Positions 17,893-24,408 of a stretch of 38,107 bases of DNA are shown here, one piece after another. Position 1 is the first letter of the stretch. Each line of letters opens with the position of its first letter. The notes below the pieces were generated by a model, which made no database searches, had not been told where the DNA came from, and saw only the letters and a program-made list of their open reading frames with translations. The stretch comes from Acidobacteriota bacterium (lineage in GTDB: Bacteria > Acidobacteriota > Terriglobia > Bryobacterales > Bryobacteraceae), in the NCBI GenBank assembly GCA_005808865.1, contig SYKU01000176.1:1-38107 (forward strand). The letters are read 5' to 3'. The position numbers and the translations under genes were made by a program.

Positions 17893-18546
17893 CTAGTAGT
17901 ACCAACTTTGCGCTACCACAATCTCGGGTCGATGCCGGGCACCGCTGATGACCGCCGCGACCCTATCAGCCATCGTCTTGTCGATGACGCCAATTCGTTC
18001 GAAGAGGTCCCACGGAAAGGAGTTCTCTACCAAAACCTCCGCCTGCTTTCGCTCCCTGACAATCAGATCCCTCCACTGGTTCGCATTGATCGCGGCCCAA
18101 TCTAGGACGTCGAGTTGCTCGACGCGGTGGAAAAATTGCGTGTATCGTGTTCCCGCGTTTCCATTGCTGAACGCCCAGCGCCTGCCCTCGGAATCAGCCC
18201 AACTGACAACTCTACCCACATCCGCTTCAAGATGCACTATCGGCATCTGCCCACCTTGATACGACAGATCCACGTGATTTCCTTTAGCCAAGAGGTACAG
18301 CATGATCGAGCGAGCGCAAAAGTAGAACGGGACGTACTCCCCCACTTTCGATCCTCGATGACAGCTCACCTCCAATTCTGTGAGCCGTCGCCTCTTGATC
18401 TCGCCCATCCCGACGATCTTGCAATTGAGGTTCTGCCGAATCCGTTCCGCGTCCGACCACAGCAAGCTATCGACGATCTGGGGCACGTTCTCCAGATGCG
18501 TGATGTGGTAGATCTTCGGATTCTGTGGTGGAGCAGATACCGAACT
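17893..18546 (-). CDS. darT: DarT (DUF4433) DNA thymidine ADP-ribosyltransferase toxin, no canonical start
   Basis: DarT uses NAD+ to ADP-ribosylate thymidine in single-stranded DNA. The C-terminal 197 residues from GTG 18486 hold the family core YVPFYFCARSIMLY and the catalytic Glu in RERKQAEVLVENSFPW (E150 in that numbering), and end in the characteristic SWYY. Family homology begins earlier, though. Codons 18540-18487 read VSAPPQNPKIYHITHLENV, and the YHITH segment forms part of the NAD+ pocket. Between the TAA at 18549-18547 and GTG 18486 there is no ATG, GTG or TTG. Translation from GTG 18486 would drop that segment. So the toxin either uses a non-canonical start or has lost its start codon. 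The usual H-D before YVPFYF is G-E here. Confidence 0.85.
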   Translation of the reverse strand, partial: SSVSAPPQNPKIYHITHLENVPQIVDSLLWSDAERIRQNLNCKIVGMGEIKRRRLTELEVSCHRGSKVGEYVPFYFCARSIMLYLLAKGNHVDLSYQGGQMPIVHLEADVGRVVSWADSEGRRWAFSNGNAGTRYTQFFHRVEQLDVLDWAAINANQWRDLIVRERKQAEVLVENSFPWDLFERIGVIDKTMADRVAAVISGARHRPEIVVAQSWYY

Positions 18547-18641
18547 TTATTGTAGACGCTTCCGAGTTTTTGATGCGTGGCCGGCCTTGAGCAGCTCCGA
18601 GTGGATCACGCGATACTCGTGCAAAGCTCGGATCGAGCTGC

Positions 18642-18665
18642 CCACACCGGGATCTCTCGATCCCG
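18642..18665. repeat. 24-bp palindromic direct repeat, right copy
   Basis: CCACAC followed by CGGGATC-TCTC-GATCCCG. It matches the copy at 15469-15492 at 23 of 24 positions in the same orientation, and the stem here can extend to 8 bp. It lies about 95 nt upstream of the darT coding region. Confidence 0.75.
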
Positions 18666-18827
18666 GGTCTCTTTTTCGGGGAAGGTGGGGCAGCAGGTAG
18701 GAACACCGATGACATCGCCGAGGTTCAACACGTCCCGCCAGATAGCCTGACCGGGCAGGGCGGCCTTATCGGCAGTCCACCCCAGCCCATGAGGTTTCAA
18801 AAGCTTCCGAACATACAACATCCCACA

Positions 18828-18945
18828 ATGGCGGCGTGCGAGGCGGGCCGGAGCACCTTCTCCGCTTCGGCGGGACCGGCAAAACAGAACCTGGCGCGAG
18901 TAACGCGTGCAGTCCGAGGTCACTCGCTCCCGCCAGATACTACCG
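18828..18945 (-). pseudogene. Remnant of a ThiF/MoeB gene 5' end
   Basis: The minus strand reads TRYSRQVLF and then, slightly degenerate, GEGAPARLARRHCGML. The DNA parallels the first 110 bp of the intact ThiF-family gene at 11180-11310 in the same order: ATGGCGGCGTGCGAGGCG, then CGCTTCG.CG..CCGG.AAACAGAA, GAGTA.CGCG, and AGATACTAC against GGATACTAC. Sequence on the far side has no E1-enzyme character. It is either a partial duplicate or a decayed paralogue lying between the DarTG island and the next operon. Confidence 0.55.
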
Positions 18946-18979
18946 CGGGTTCGCCGGAGCGCGTGGTAAAATTTTTGCC

Positions 18980-19975
18980 ATGTCAATTCACATTTCGGCA
19001 GGAATGGCTGCGGCAACATTTTTTGGAGGCATGATGGCGTTGAACGCGCAGGGTGTGGGCAGGGTCGCAAGAACTGATGCCGCGCTGGATCAGATTGTAC
19101 CCGCGGGCGCGGCGATCGAGAAGCTGGCGGGTGGTTTCGGCTTCACCGAAGGCCCTATTTGGACCCGCGAAGGCGCGCTGCTGTTCAGCGACATTCCAAA
19201 CAATGTCATCAACAAATGGACGCCGGACGGCAAAGTGGCTCCATTCCGCAAGCCGAGCGGTTACGACAAGACCGATGCACCGGCCGGGGCTTTCATCGGA
19301 TCGAATGGCCTTACTATGGACAAAGAGGGCCGCATCATCATCTGCGAACACGGCAACGGCCGCGTCACGCGTCTCGAAAAGGACGGCAAGCTTACCGTGC
19401 TGGCCGCCAGGTACGAAGGCAAGCGGCTCAACAGCCCCAACGATGCCGTGTACAAATCCGATGGCGCCCTCTACTTCACCGACCCGCCCTACGGCTTCGT
19501 GAAGCTCGACGACGACCCGAAGAAGGAACTGAAGTTCAACGGCATCTATCGTCTCGCCGGCGGCAAGCTGCAATTGCTCTACAAGGACCTGACGCGTCCC
19601 AACGGCGTGGCCTTTTCGCCGGACGAGAAGACTTTCTACGTCGCGAATTCCGACGCGAAGCGCAAAATCTGGATGCGCTTCGACGTCATGCCTGACGGAA
19701 CAATCGCCAACGGCAAAGTGTTCTTCGATGTGACGAAGGAAACGGCCGAGGGGCTGCCCGACGGACTGAAAGTCGACAGCAAAGGCAATCTCTATTGCAC
19801 GGGACCGGGTGGCGTCTGGATTTTCTCGCCCGCGGGCAAGCACCTGGGAACGATCCAGCCGCCGGAAACGCCCGCCAATTGCCACTGGGGCGATAAGGAC
19901 GCGAAGACTCTCTACATGACGGCTCGCACCGGTCTCTATCGCATTAAGCTGAACATCGCCGGCATTCGTCCCTGA
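18980..19975 (+). CDS. Exported SMP-30/gluconolactonase-family protein
   Basis: This 331-residue lactonase-type propeller starts at the ATG at 18980, chosen because a Sec signal (MSIHISAGMAAATFFGGMMALNAQ) follows and the upstream frame runs through the ThiF relic. Family landmarks are TEGPIW near 62, SNGLTMDKEGRIIICEHGNG near 114-133, NSPNDAVYKSDGALYFTDPP near 155-174, RPNGVAFSPDEKTFYVANS near 208 and LPDGLKVDSKGNLYCTG near 259. These include the Asn/Asp residues of the divalent-metal site. It heads an operon with the sialidase-like gene (4-nt gap) and the ThuA fusion gene (3-nt gap). It probably opens a sugar lactone in the periplasm. Confidence 0.88.
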   Translation: MSIHISAGMAAATFFGGMMALNAQGVGRVARTDAALDQIVPAGAAIEKLAGGFGFTEGPIWTREGALLFSDIPNNVINKWTPDGKVAPFRKPSGYDKTDAPAGAFIGSNGLTMDKEGRIIICEHGNGRVTRLEKDGKLTVLAARYEGKRLNSPNDAVYKSDGALYFTDPPYGFVKLDDDPKKELKFNGIYRLAGGKLQLLYKDLTRPNGVAFSPDEKTFYVANSDAKRKIWMRFDVMPDGTIANGKVFFDVTKETAEGLPDGLKVDSKGNLYCTGPGGVWIFSPAGKHLGTIQPPETPANCHWGDKDAKTLYMTARTGLYRIKLNIAGIRP

Positions 19976-19979
19976 CGCC

Positions 19980-21152
19980 ATGCGAAAGCTCGTGCTCCTC
20001 TTCGCGACGCTCTCCGCCGCCGCGCGACCTGAAACGCCGTTCCACCGCGCCGGGTTGATTTTCGCGCTTGAGCAATGGCACAACCACTCCTCCGCAATCG
20101 TTGAACTGCCCAATGGGGATCTGATGGCGTGCTGGTACAACGGCTCGGGCGAACGCACGGCGGACAACGTGAAAGTAGAAGGCGCGCGGCTGCCGAAGGG
20201 GTCGAAGACCTGGAAGCCGCGACACACGCTGGCCGACACGCCCGGGTTTCCCGATACCAACCCTACCCTCTTCGTCGACTCGAAAAAGCGCCTCTGGCTC
20301 CTTTGGCCGGTAGTGCTCGCAAACGAGTGGCACACCTCTCTGATGAAGTACCGTATCTCCTCGGACTACGTGAACAGGGAAGCGCCGGCGAAGTGGACGG
20401 AAAACGAAACCATGCTCTTCATCCCGCGCAACTTCGCCGCGAAGGTGAAGGAAGTGGTGAGCGCATGGCCGCAAACGGACTTTACGAAGCGCCTGCTGGA
20501 GCACGGCGCCGACAAGTATTTCTCGCGCATGGGCTGGATGACGCGCGCGCACCCCGTGGAATTGCCGTCCGGGCGCATCATCGTTCCGCTCTATTCCGAC
20601 GGCTTTTCGTTTTCGTTGATGGCGTTCACCGACGACGGGGGCAAAACGTGGCAATCGAGCGAGCCCCTTGTGAGCCGTGGGGGCATTCAGCCGACCATCG
20701 TTCGCAAGAAGGACGGAACCCTCGTCACCTACATGCGCGACAACGGCCCCGCCCCGAAGCGGCTCCACACCAGCTCTTCGAAGGACGATGGCGTGACCTG
20801 GTCCCCCGTTGTCGATTCCGCGATCCCGAACCCCGGATCGGGAATGGAAGCAATCGTACTCGCGGATGGTGCGTGGGCAATAATCTACAACGATCTTGAG
20901 AAGGGCCGCCATTCGCTTGCTGTTTCGCTCTCGGACGACGAAGGCTCGACGTGGAAGTGGACGCGCCATCTCGAACTCGACACTCGCGGCGCGGGCGCGG
21001 GGTCGTTCCACTATCCCTCGCTCATTCAGGCTCGCGACGGCAGCCTGCGCGCCTCTTACAGCTATTTTCTGAATCACCTTCCCGCGGGTTCGGATCGAAA
21101 GTCGATCAAACACGCGCACTTCAACTTCGAATGGATCAGACAAGGAGATTAG
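19980..21152 (+). CDS. Exported BNR/Asp-box sialidase-like protein
   Basis: This 390-residue protein has a short signal peptide (MRKLVLLFATLSAAARP) and a six-bladed sialidase-type fold. Three Asp-box motifs are visible: FTDDGGKTWQ near 222, SSKDDGVTWS near 266 and LSDDEGSTWKW near 317. An early Arg-containing segment, NHSSAIVELPNGDLMACWYNGSGE (near 38-61), and SRGGIQPTIVRKKDGTLV match the non-viral exo-alpha-sialidase/neuraminidase superfamily. Many acidobacterial and planctomycete members act on plant or microbial glycans rather than sialic acid, so the substrate is open. It lies between a lactonase and a ThuA protein, consistent with extracytoplasmic glycan breakdown. Confidence 0.82.
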   Translation: MRKLVLLFATLSAAARPETPFHRAGLIFALEQWHNHSSAIVELPNGDLMACWYNGSGERTADNVKVEGARLPKGSKTWKPRHTLADTPGFPDTNPTLFVDSKKRLWLLWPVVLANEWHTSLMKYRISSDYVNREAPAKWTENETMLFIPRNFAAKVKEVVSAWPQTDFTKRLLEHGADKYFSRMGWMTRAHPVELPSGRIIVPLYSDGFSFSLMAFTDDGGKTWQSSEPLVSRGGIQPTIVRKKDGTLVTYMRDNGPAPKRLHTSSSKDDGVTWSPVVDSAIPNPGSGMEAIVLADGAWAIIYNDLEKGRHSLAVSLSDDEGSTWKWTRHLELDTRGAGAGSFHYPSLIQARDGSLRASYSYFLNHLPAGSDRKSIKHAHFNFEWIRQGD

Positions 21153-21155
21153 GAC

Positions 21156-22544
21156 ATGACGCCGTGGATTGCACTTGCGGCCGCGCTCGCGCTGCCCCAC
21201 CATGAAGAGATCTCGCCGGGCGTTCACGCCGCCGGGTACGCGGACAAGCATCGCGACGCCAACAGCGGATGGATCGCGACGGCGGACGGCGCTCTTCTCA
21301 TTGATCTGCCTCGAGGCATCCCGGTTCCCGAGTATCTGGCGCTGGTCGAGAAGTCCACCGGAAAGCCGGCCCGGAAGCTGATCCTGACGCAGCCGGAATC
21401 CGCCGATCAGGCGATGCTGGCCGAACTCAAGACGCGTGGCGTCGAGAGAACAACCACAGCCGGCGGCGTGCAGTATCTCCCGTTCCCGGGCGGCGCGGCG
21501 GTGTTTCATTCGCGGTCGAAGACGCTGTTCGGCGGGCCGTTCGTCGTGCATGGCCCGCGCAAGGGCCTCGCGAAAGCGGACACGGCATCGCTCGCGGCAA
21601 CTCTACGCAAGCTCGAGGAACTGGCGCCCGCGCACGTTGTGCCGGGCTTTGGCACATGGGGTGGTCTCCCGGTTCTTACTCGTCACCGCAAGTTCGTGGA
21701 AGAACTGCGCCGCCAGGTTTCCTACTTCGTCTGCCAGGATAAGCCGCACGCCAATCTTCAGAAGGAGATCGCGATGCCCGCGGAGTATCAGGCCTGGATG
21801 CCGTACGACAACCCGCAGCCGGACGAGATCGAACACGTCTACCGCGAGCTTACCGTGCCTTCCGCGCCGTTCAAGGGCCGGGCGCCTCTGCCCGGAGACG
21901 GAAAGGTGCATGCGCTCGTCCTTATTGGAGACCTGCCTCACGAACCTGGACATCTTGAAGAGGGCTTGCGGCCCGTGTTTGAAGCCACGGGAGTGGAGGC
22001 GCATTTTACCGTGGATATCCGCGCGCTCAGCGCGGAGAATCTTTCCAGGGTGCAGTTGCTGGTAATCCTGCGCGACGGCCTGATGCGCCCGAACACCACC
22101 TGGATGACGCCGGCACAGGAGCGCGCGATCGTGGAATTCGTCGAAGGCGGCAAAGCGTTTCTGAATCTCCATAACTCGATGGGTCTCTATCCGGCGGGCG
22201 GCCCCTACCTGAACCTGGTAGGCGGCCGTTATATCGGGCATGGTCCGCTCGAAAGATTCCGTGTCGAAGTAGTCGACCCGAATCATCCCGTCACGCGCGG
22301 CGTGAAGGACTTCTTCGCGGCCGACGAGCAGCACACGCCGCCCTACGACGAAAAGAAAGTCCACCTCCTATTGCGGAACCGCTCGGACGACGGGAAAGCG
22401 GTCGCGGCCGCGGGATGGGCGTACGAGCCGGGTAAGGGGCGCTTGTGCCACCTGGCGAACGGGCACACGCGCGAAGCGCTTCACCACCCTATGAACCAGT
22501 TGCTGATGCGCAACGCGGTAAACTGGTGTCTGCGCCGCGAATAA
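21156..22544 (+). CDS. Fusion of an inactivated metallo-beta-lactamase-like domain and a ThuA domain
   Basis: This 462-residue protein is read from ATG 21156 with GGAG 11 nt upstream. Residues 15-170 follow a metallo-beta-lactamase pattern (NSGWIATADGALLIDLPRG, a VPGFGTWGG-like loop near 158). However, the metal motif HxHxDH is replaced by LTQPESADQAML near 76-87, so the domain should not bind zinc in the usual way. Residues 240-460 are a ThuA-like domain: HALVLIGDLPHEPGHLEEGL, VEFVEGGKAFLNLHNSMGL, VVDPNHPVTRGVKDFF and GAWAYEPGKGR-type GWAYEPGKGRLCHLANGHT. ThuA domains have a glutamine-amidotransferase-like fold and are linked to disaccharide (trehalose) use. A hydrophobic N-terminus suggests export. 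It is the last gene of the 18980-22544 operon. Confidence 0.75.
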   Translation: MTPWIALAAALALPHHEEISPGVHAAGYADKHRDANSGWIATADGALLIDLPRGIPVPEYLALVEKSTGKPARKLILTQPESADQAMLAELKTRGVERTTTAGGVQYLPFPGGAAVFHSRSKTLFGGPFVVHGPRKGLAKADTASLAATLRKLEELAPAHVVPGFGTWGGLPVLTRHRKFVEELRRQVSYFVCQDKPHANLQKEIAMPAEYQAWMPYDNPQPDEIEHVYRELTVPSAPFKGRAPLPGDGKVHALVLIGDLPHEPGHLEEGLRPVFEATGVEAHFTVDIRALSAENLSRVQLLVILRDGLMRPNTTWMTPAQERAIVEFVEGGKAFLNLHNSMGLYPAGGPYLNLVGGRYIGHGPLERFRVEVVDPNHPVTRGVKDFFAADEQHTPPYDEKKVHLLLRNRSDDGKAVAAAGWAYEPGKGRLCHLANGHTREALHHPMNQLLMRNAVNWCLRRE

Positions 22545-22724
22545 CCGGCGAACACAACCGTGGTTTCTCGCGCCGCGCCCCTGTTTGCAGCCGGTACGGC
22601 ACGTAGGCCCGCGGTGACAGACTACCGGGCGCAGGCGATTATCCTGTTCGTGACGTCTTCGCCCCCCGAAGGACTGAGGGCCGCCGTTTCGAGCGCCGCC
22701 ACCCCAGCGAAACGTCCCGGGGGG

Positions 22725-23276
22725 CTAAACACAAGGACGCGTGACGCTCACTATCGTGATGTTCGACCCGCCTTCGTCGAAGTAAGGTTCGCTGATGTAT
22801 GAGTCTCCCGATTTCTTTGGGCCGTGGTACCACTCCCACTGGGGGTCGTGATAATCGTAGTTGAGCTTGACCGGACCCGGAAAACTCTGGCGGTCCACCC
22901 ACGGCATCGCTTTCGGGTCGCGGGCATTCTTGGCCTCGAACACGATGTAGACGCCGTAGGCTTCATCGGCGCCAATGCCGGCAAGCAAGCCGGCGAGGAA
23001 AGGAATGACGGCGTCATCGGGCTCCCGGCCGAGCGCCTCCTGCCGCGCCGCGATAACGCGCGAGAGCGCCCCGACCCGCGTGACAACTGCGTCGAGACTG
23101 CGCGCTGCGGAGCGTACTTCGCCAAGTGCGTCGATGTTCGCCTCAGCGATCAACGCGGCGCGCCGCAGCGAGTAGTTGATGAGATGAGAACCGTCAGGGA
23201 GAGAACGAGGCACGCCGTTCCGCCCACGTAGAAACACAGCCGCTGGGTGAGCGTCCAGGGAGCCCCAAAGCTTCAC
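22725..23276 (-). pseudogene. N-terminal remnant of a Cache-domain chemoreceptor
   Basis: A 183-codon frame contains a typical dCache sensor segment: SLRRAALIAEANIDALGEVR, EAYGVYIVFEAKNARDPKAM, PWVDRQSFPGPVKLNYDYHD, EWYHGPKKSGDSYISEPYFD and EGGSNITIVSVTRP. The expected first transmembrane helix (WTLTQRLCFYVGGTACLVLS, LTVLIS) is in another frame, between 23255 and 23180. Two opposite frameshifts therefore separate start, helix and sensor. The frame stops at 22725, in the middle of the Cache domain, and no HAMP or signalling domain follows. The 180 bp beyond it, up to the ThuA gene, holds nothing I recognise. It is a decayed methyl-accepting chemotaxis protein gene. Confidence 0.65.
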
Positions 23277-23289
23277 TTCGGGAATGATA

Positions 23290-23832
23290 TCACGGGCGAA
23301 CGCGGCACACGCCTTGCGCTTCGATCTCGAGGGCGCGGTTGAACTTGGCGGCGCAGATCTCCCATGTGATCGTTGCCGTCATCTCTATGATCTGCTCTTC
23401 GCTGAAATGCGTTCGCAGGCTTTCGAACCGCGCGTCGGGGACCGGGTTTTCTCGCGTGACGGCTTCAGCATAGGCGAGGGCCGCGCGTTCCGCGGCGTCA
23501 AAGAGGTCGCTCGACGCGGCATCCGCGAGCGCGTCGAGTTCGGAATCGGTGAGCCCGTCCGCTCTGCCCACGGCAGAGTTCACCTCGATTCAGAGTCCGC
23601 AGCCGATGAGGGAAGCGACCCTGATGTTGATCAGATGGCTCAAGCGCGGCGGCAGCAAGGCGCTTTCGCCGAGCCCATCCCACATGGCACGAAAACCGCG
23701 GAAGATCGCGGGCGTACGCGCGAGCACTGCATGGTTGTGAAGCACCGCCCCGTAGTTCGCTTCCTGGCGCTCGTAAACGCGTTGGATGTCCGCTTGGGCG
23801 GCGTCCTTCGGGAGTCCTTTCAATCGGGGCAT
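23290..23832 (-). CDS. AhpD/carboxymuconolactone decarboxylase-family selenoprotein with a CxxU redox site
   Basis: Read through one UGA (23592-23590), the frame gives a 180-residue protein of the AhpD/CMD fold. Homology is continuous on both sides: HLINIRVASLIGCGL, then Sec81, then IEVNSAVGRADGLTDSELDA. Family members show the redox pair CxxC at this point (the pattern GCEFC(I/V)D(I/M)NSA), so the site here is C78-G-L-U81. A 17-nt stem-loop starts 11 nt after the UGA, as in E. coli fdhF. The downstream part has no start of its own: its first GTG is the Val of IEVNS and lacks a Shine-Dalgarno. AhpD-like proteins reduce peroxiredoxin-type partners or peroxides through this dithiol. It starts 2 nt after the pduT-like stop, last gene of the redox operon. 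Confidence 0.85.
23562..23578 (-). promoter_or_regulatory. Candidate bacterial SECIS stem-loop
   Basis: On the minus strand CTCTGCC-GTG-GGCAGAG forms a perfect 7-bp stem with a 3-nt loop whose first base is G. It begins exactly 11 nt after the UGA, and the apical loop lies 18 nt after it. This fits the known bacterial SECIS pattern: a stem within the coding sequence, G in the first two loop bases, and loop 16-37 nt from the UGA. It lacks the bulged U of the fdhF element. It should recruit SelB with Sec-tRNA. Confidence 0.75.
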
Positions 23833-23834
23833 GA

Positions 23835-24389
23835 CTACAGCATCTCACTGAGCAGCTCGGGCCGGGGCTGAGGGATTACGACCTTGTTCACGAGCAGTCC
23901 CTTACGGCCGATCATCTGGGCTCCCGCTTCCACCGCCGCCGTGACCGCCGAGACGCTACCCGTGACCGAGGCGAACGCTTTCCCGCCCAGCGCCATAGCG
24001 AGCCGGACTTCGATCAAACGCACGTCGGCAGTCTTTGCCATCGCGTCCGCGCCTTGAATGAGAGATGCCACGGAGAAAGATTCAATGATTCCCAACGCTT
24101 CGAGCGATTCCACTTTCGTTACGCCGCTGATGGCAGGGAAAATCGATTCGTGAACGTTCGGGATGATAAACGTGTCGACGAGCGAAAATTCGCCTACGGA
24201 CGAACCCGCGCGCACGGCCGCCTCGACCGAGGCGACATCGCCGCGAATCAATACCATGTATTTGCCGGAGCAGATGGTGCGGGCGAGGATGAGTTCCACG
24301 TCGGCGGTCTTCAGCATCGCGTCGCAGGCGAGAAAGCCGGCGGCGATGCTACCGAGTTCGATGAGTCCAATTGAAGTTCTTGCGGCCAT
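23835..24389 (-). CDS. pduT: PduT-like trimeric (BMC-T) microcompartment shell protein with Fe-S site cysteine
   Basis: This 184-residue protein has two tandem BMC domains (IGLIELGSIAAGFLACDAML near 7-26; LGIIESFSVASLIQGADAMA near 94-113). It therefore forms pseudohexameric trimers. It aligns along its length with Salmonella PduT: TICSGKYMVLIRGDVASVEA matches the PduT segment TICPGKF, and C40 corresponds to the cysteine that holds a [4Fe-4S] cluster at the trimer pore. GKAFASVTGSVSAV and VIPQPRPELLSEML complete the match. The start is the ATG at 24389, where the family N-terminus begins. It lies 19 nt after the pduS-like gene. In the Pdu system PduT and PduS carry electrons across the shell. 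No other shell gene is present in this window. Confidence 0.9.
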   Translation of the reverse strand: MAARTSIGLIELGSIAAGFLACDAMLKTADVELILARTICSGKYMVLIRGDVASVEAAVRAGSSVGEFSLVDTFIIPNVHESIFPAISGVTKVESLEALGIIESFSVASLIQGADAMAKTADVRLIEVRLAMALGGKAFASVTGSVSAVTAAVEAGAQMIGRKGLLVNKVVIPQPRPELLSEML

Positions 24390-24408
24390 GATAGGTTCCG
24401 GTAAATCC

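Noticed and set aside
18983-21551. Minus-strand open frames of 450 and 535 codons opposite the SMP-30, sialidase and ThuA genes
   Set aside because: They mirror genuine plus-strand genes with clear family motifs and show no protein family features themselves.
23290-23583. The CMD gene as two separate small genes
   Set aside because: Both parts are in one frame, separated only by UGA, homology is continuous and the second part has no ribosome site. Recoding explains it better.
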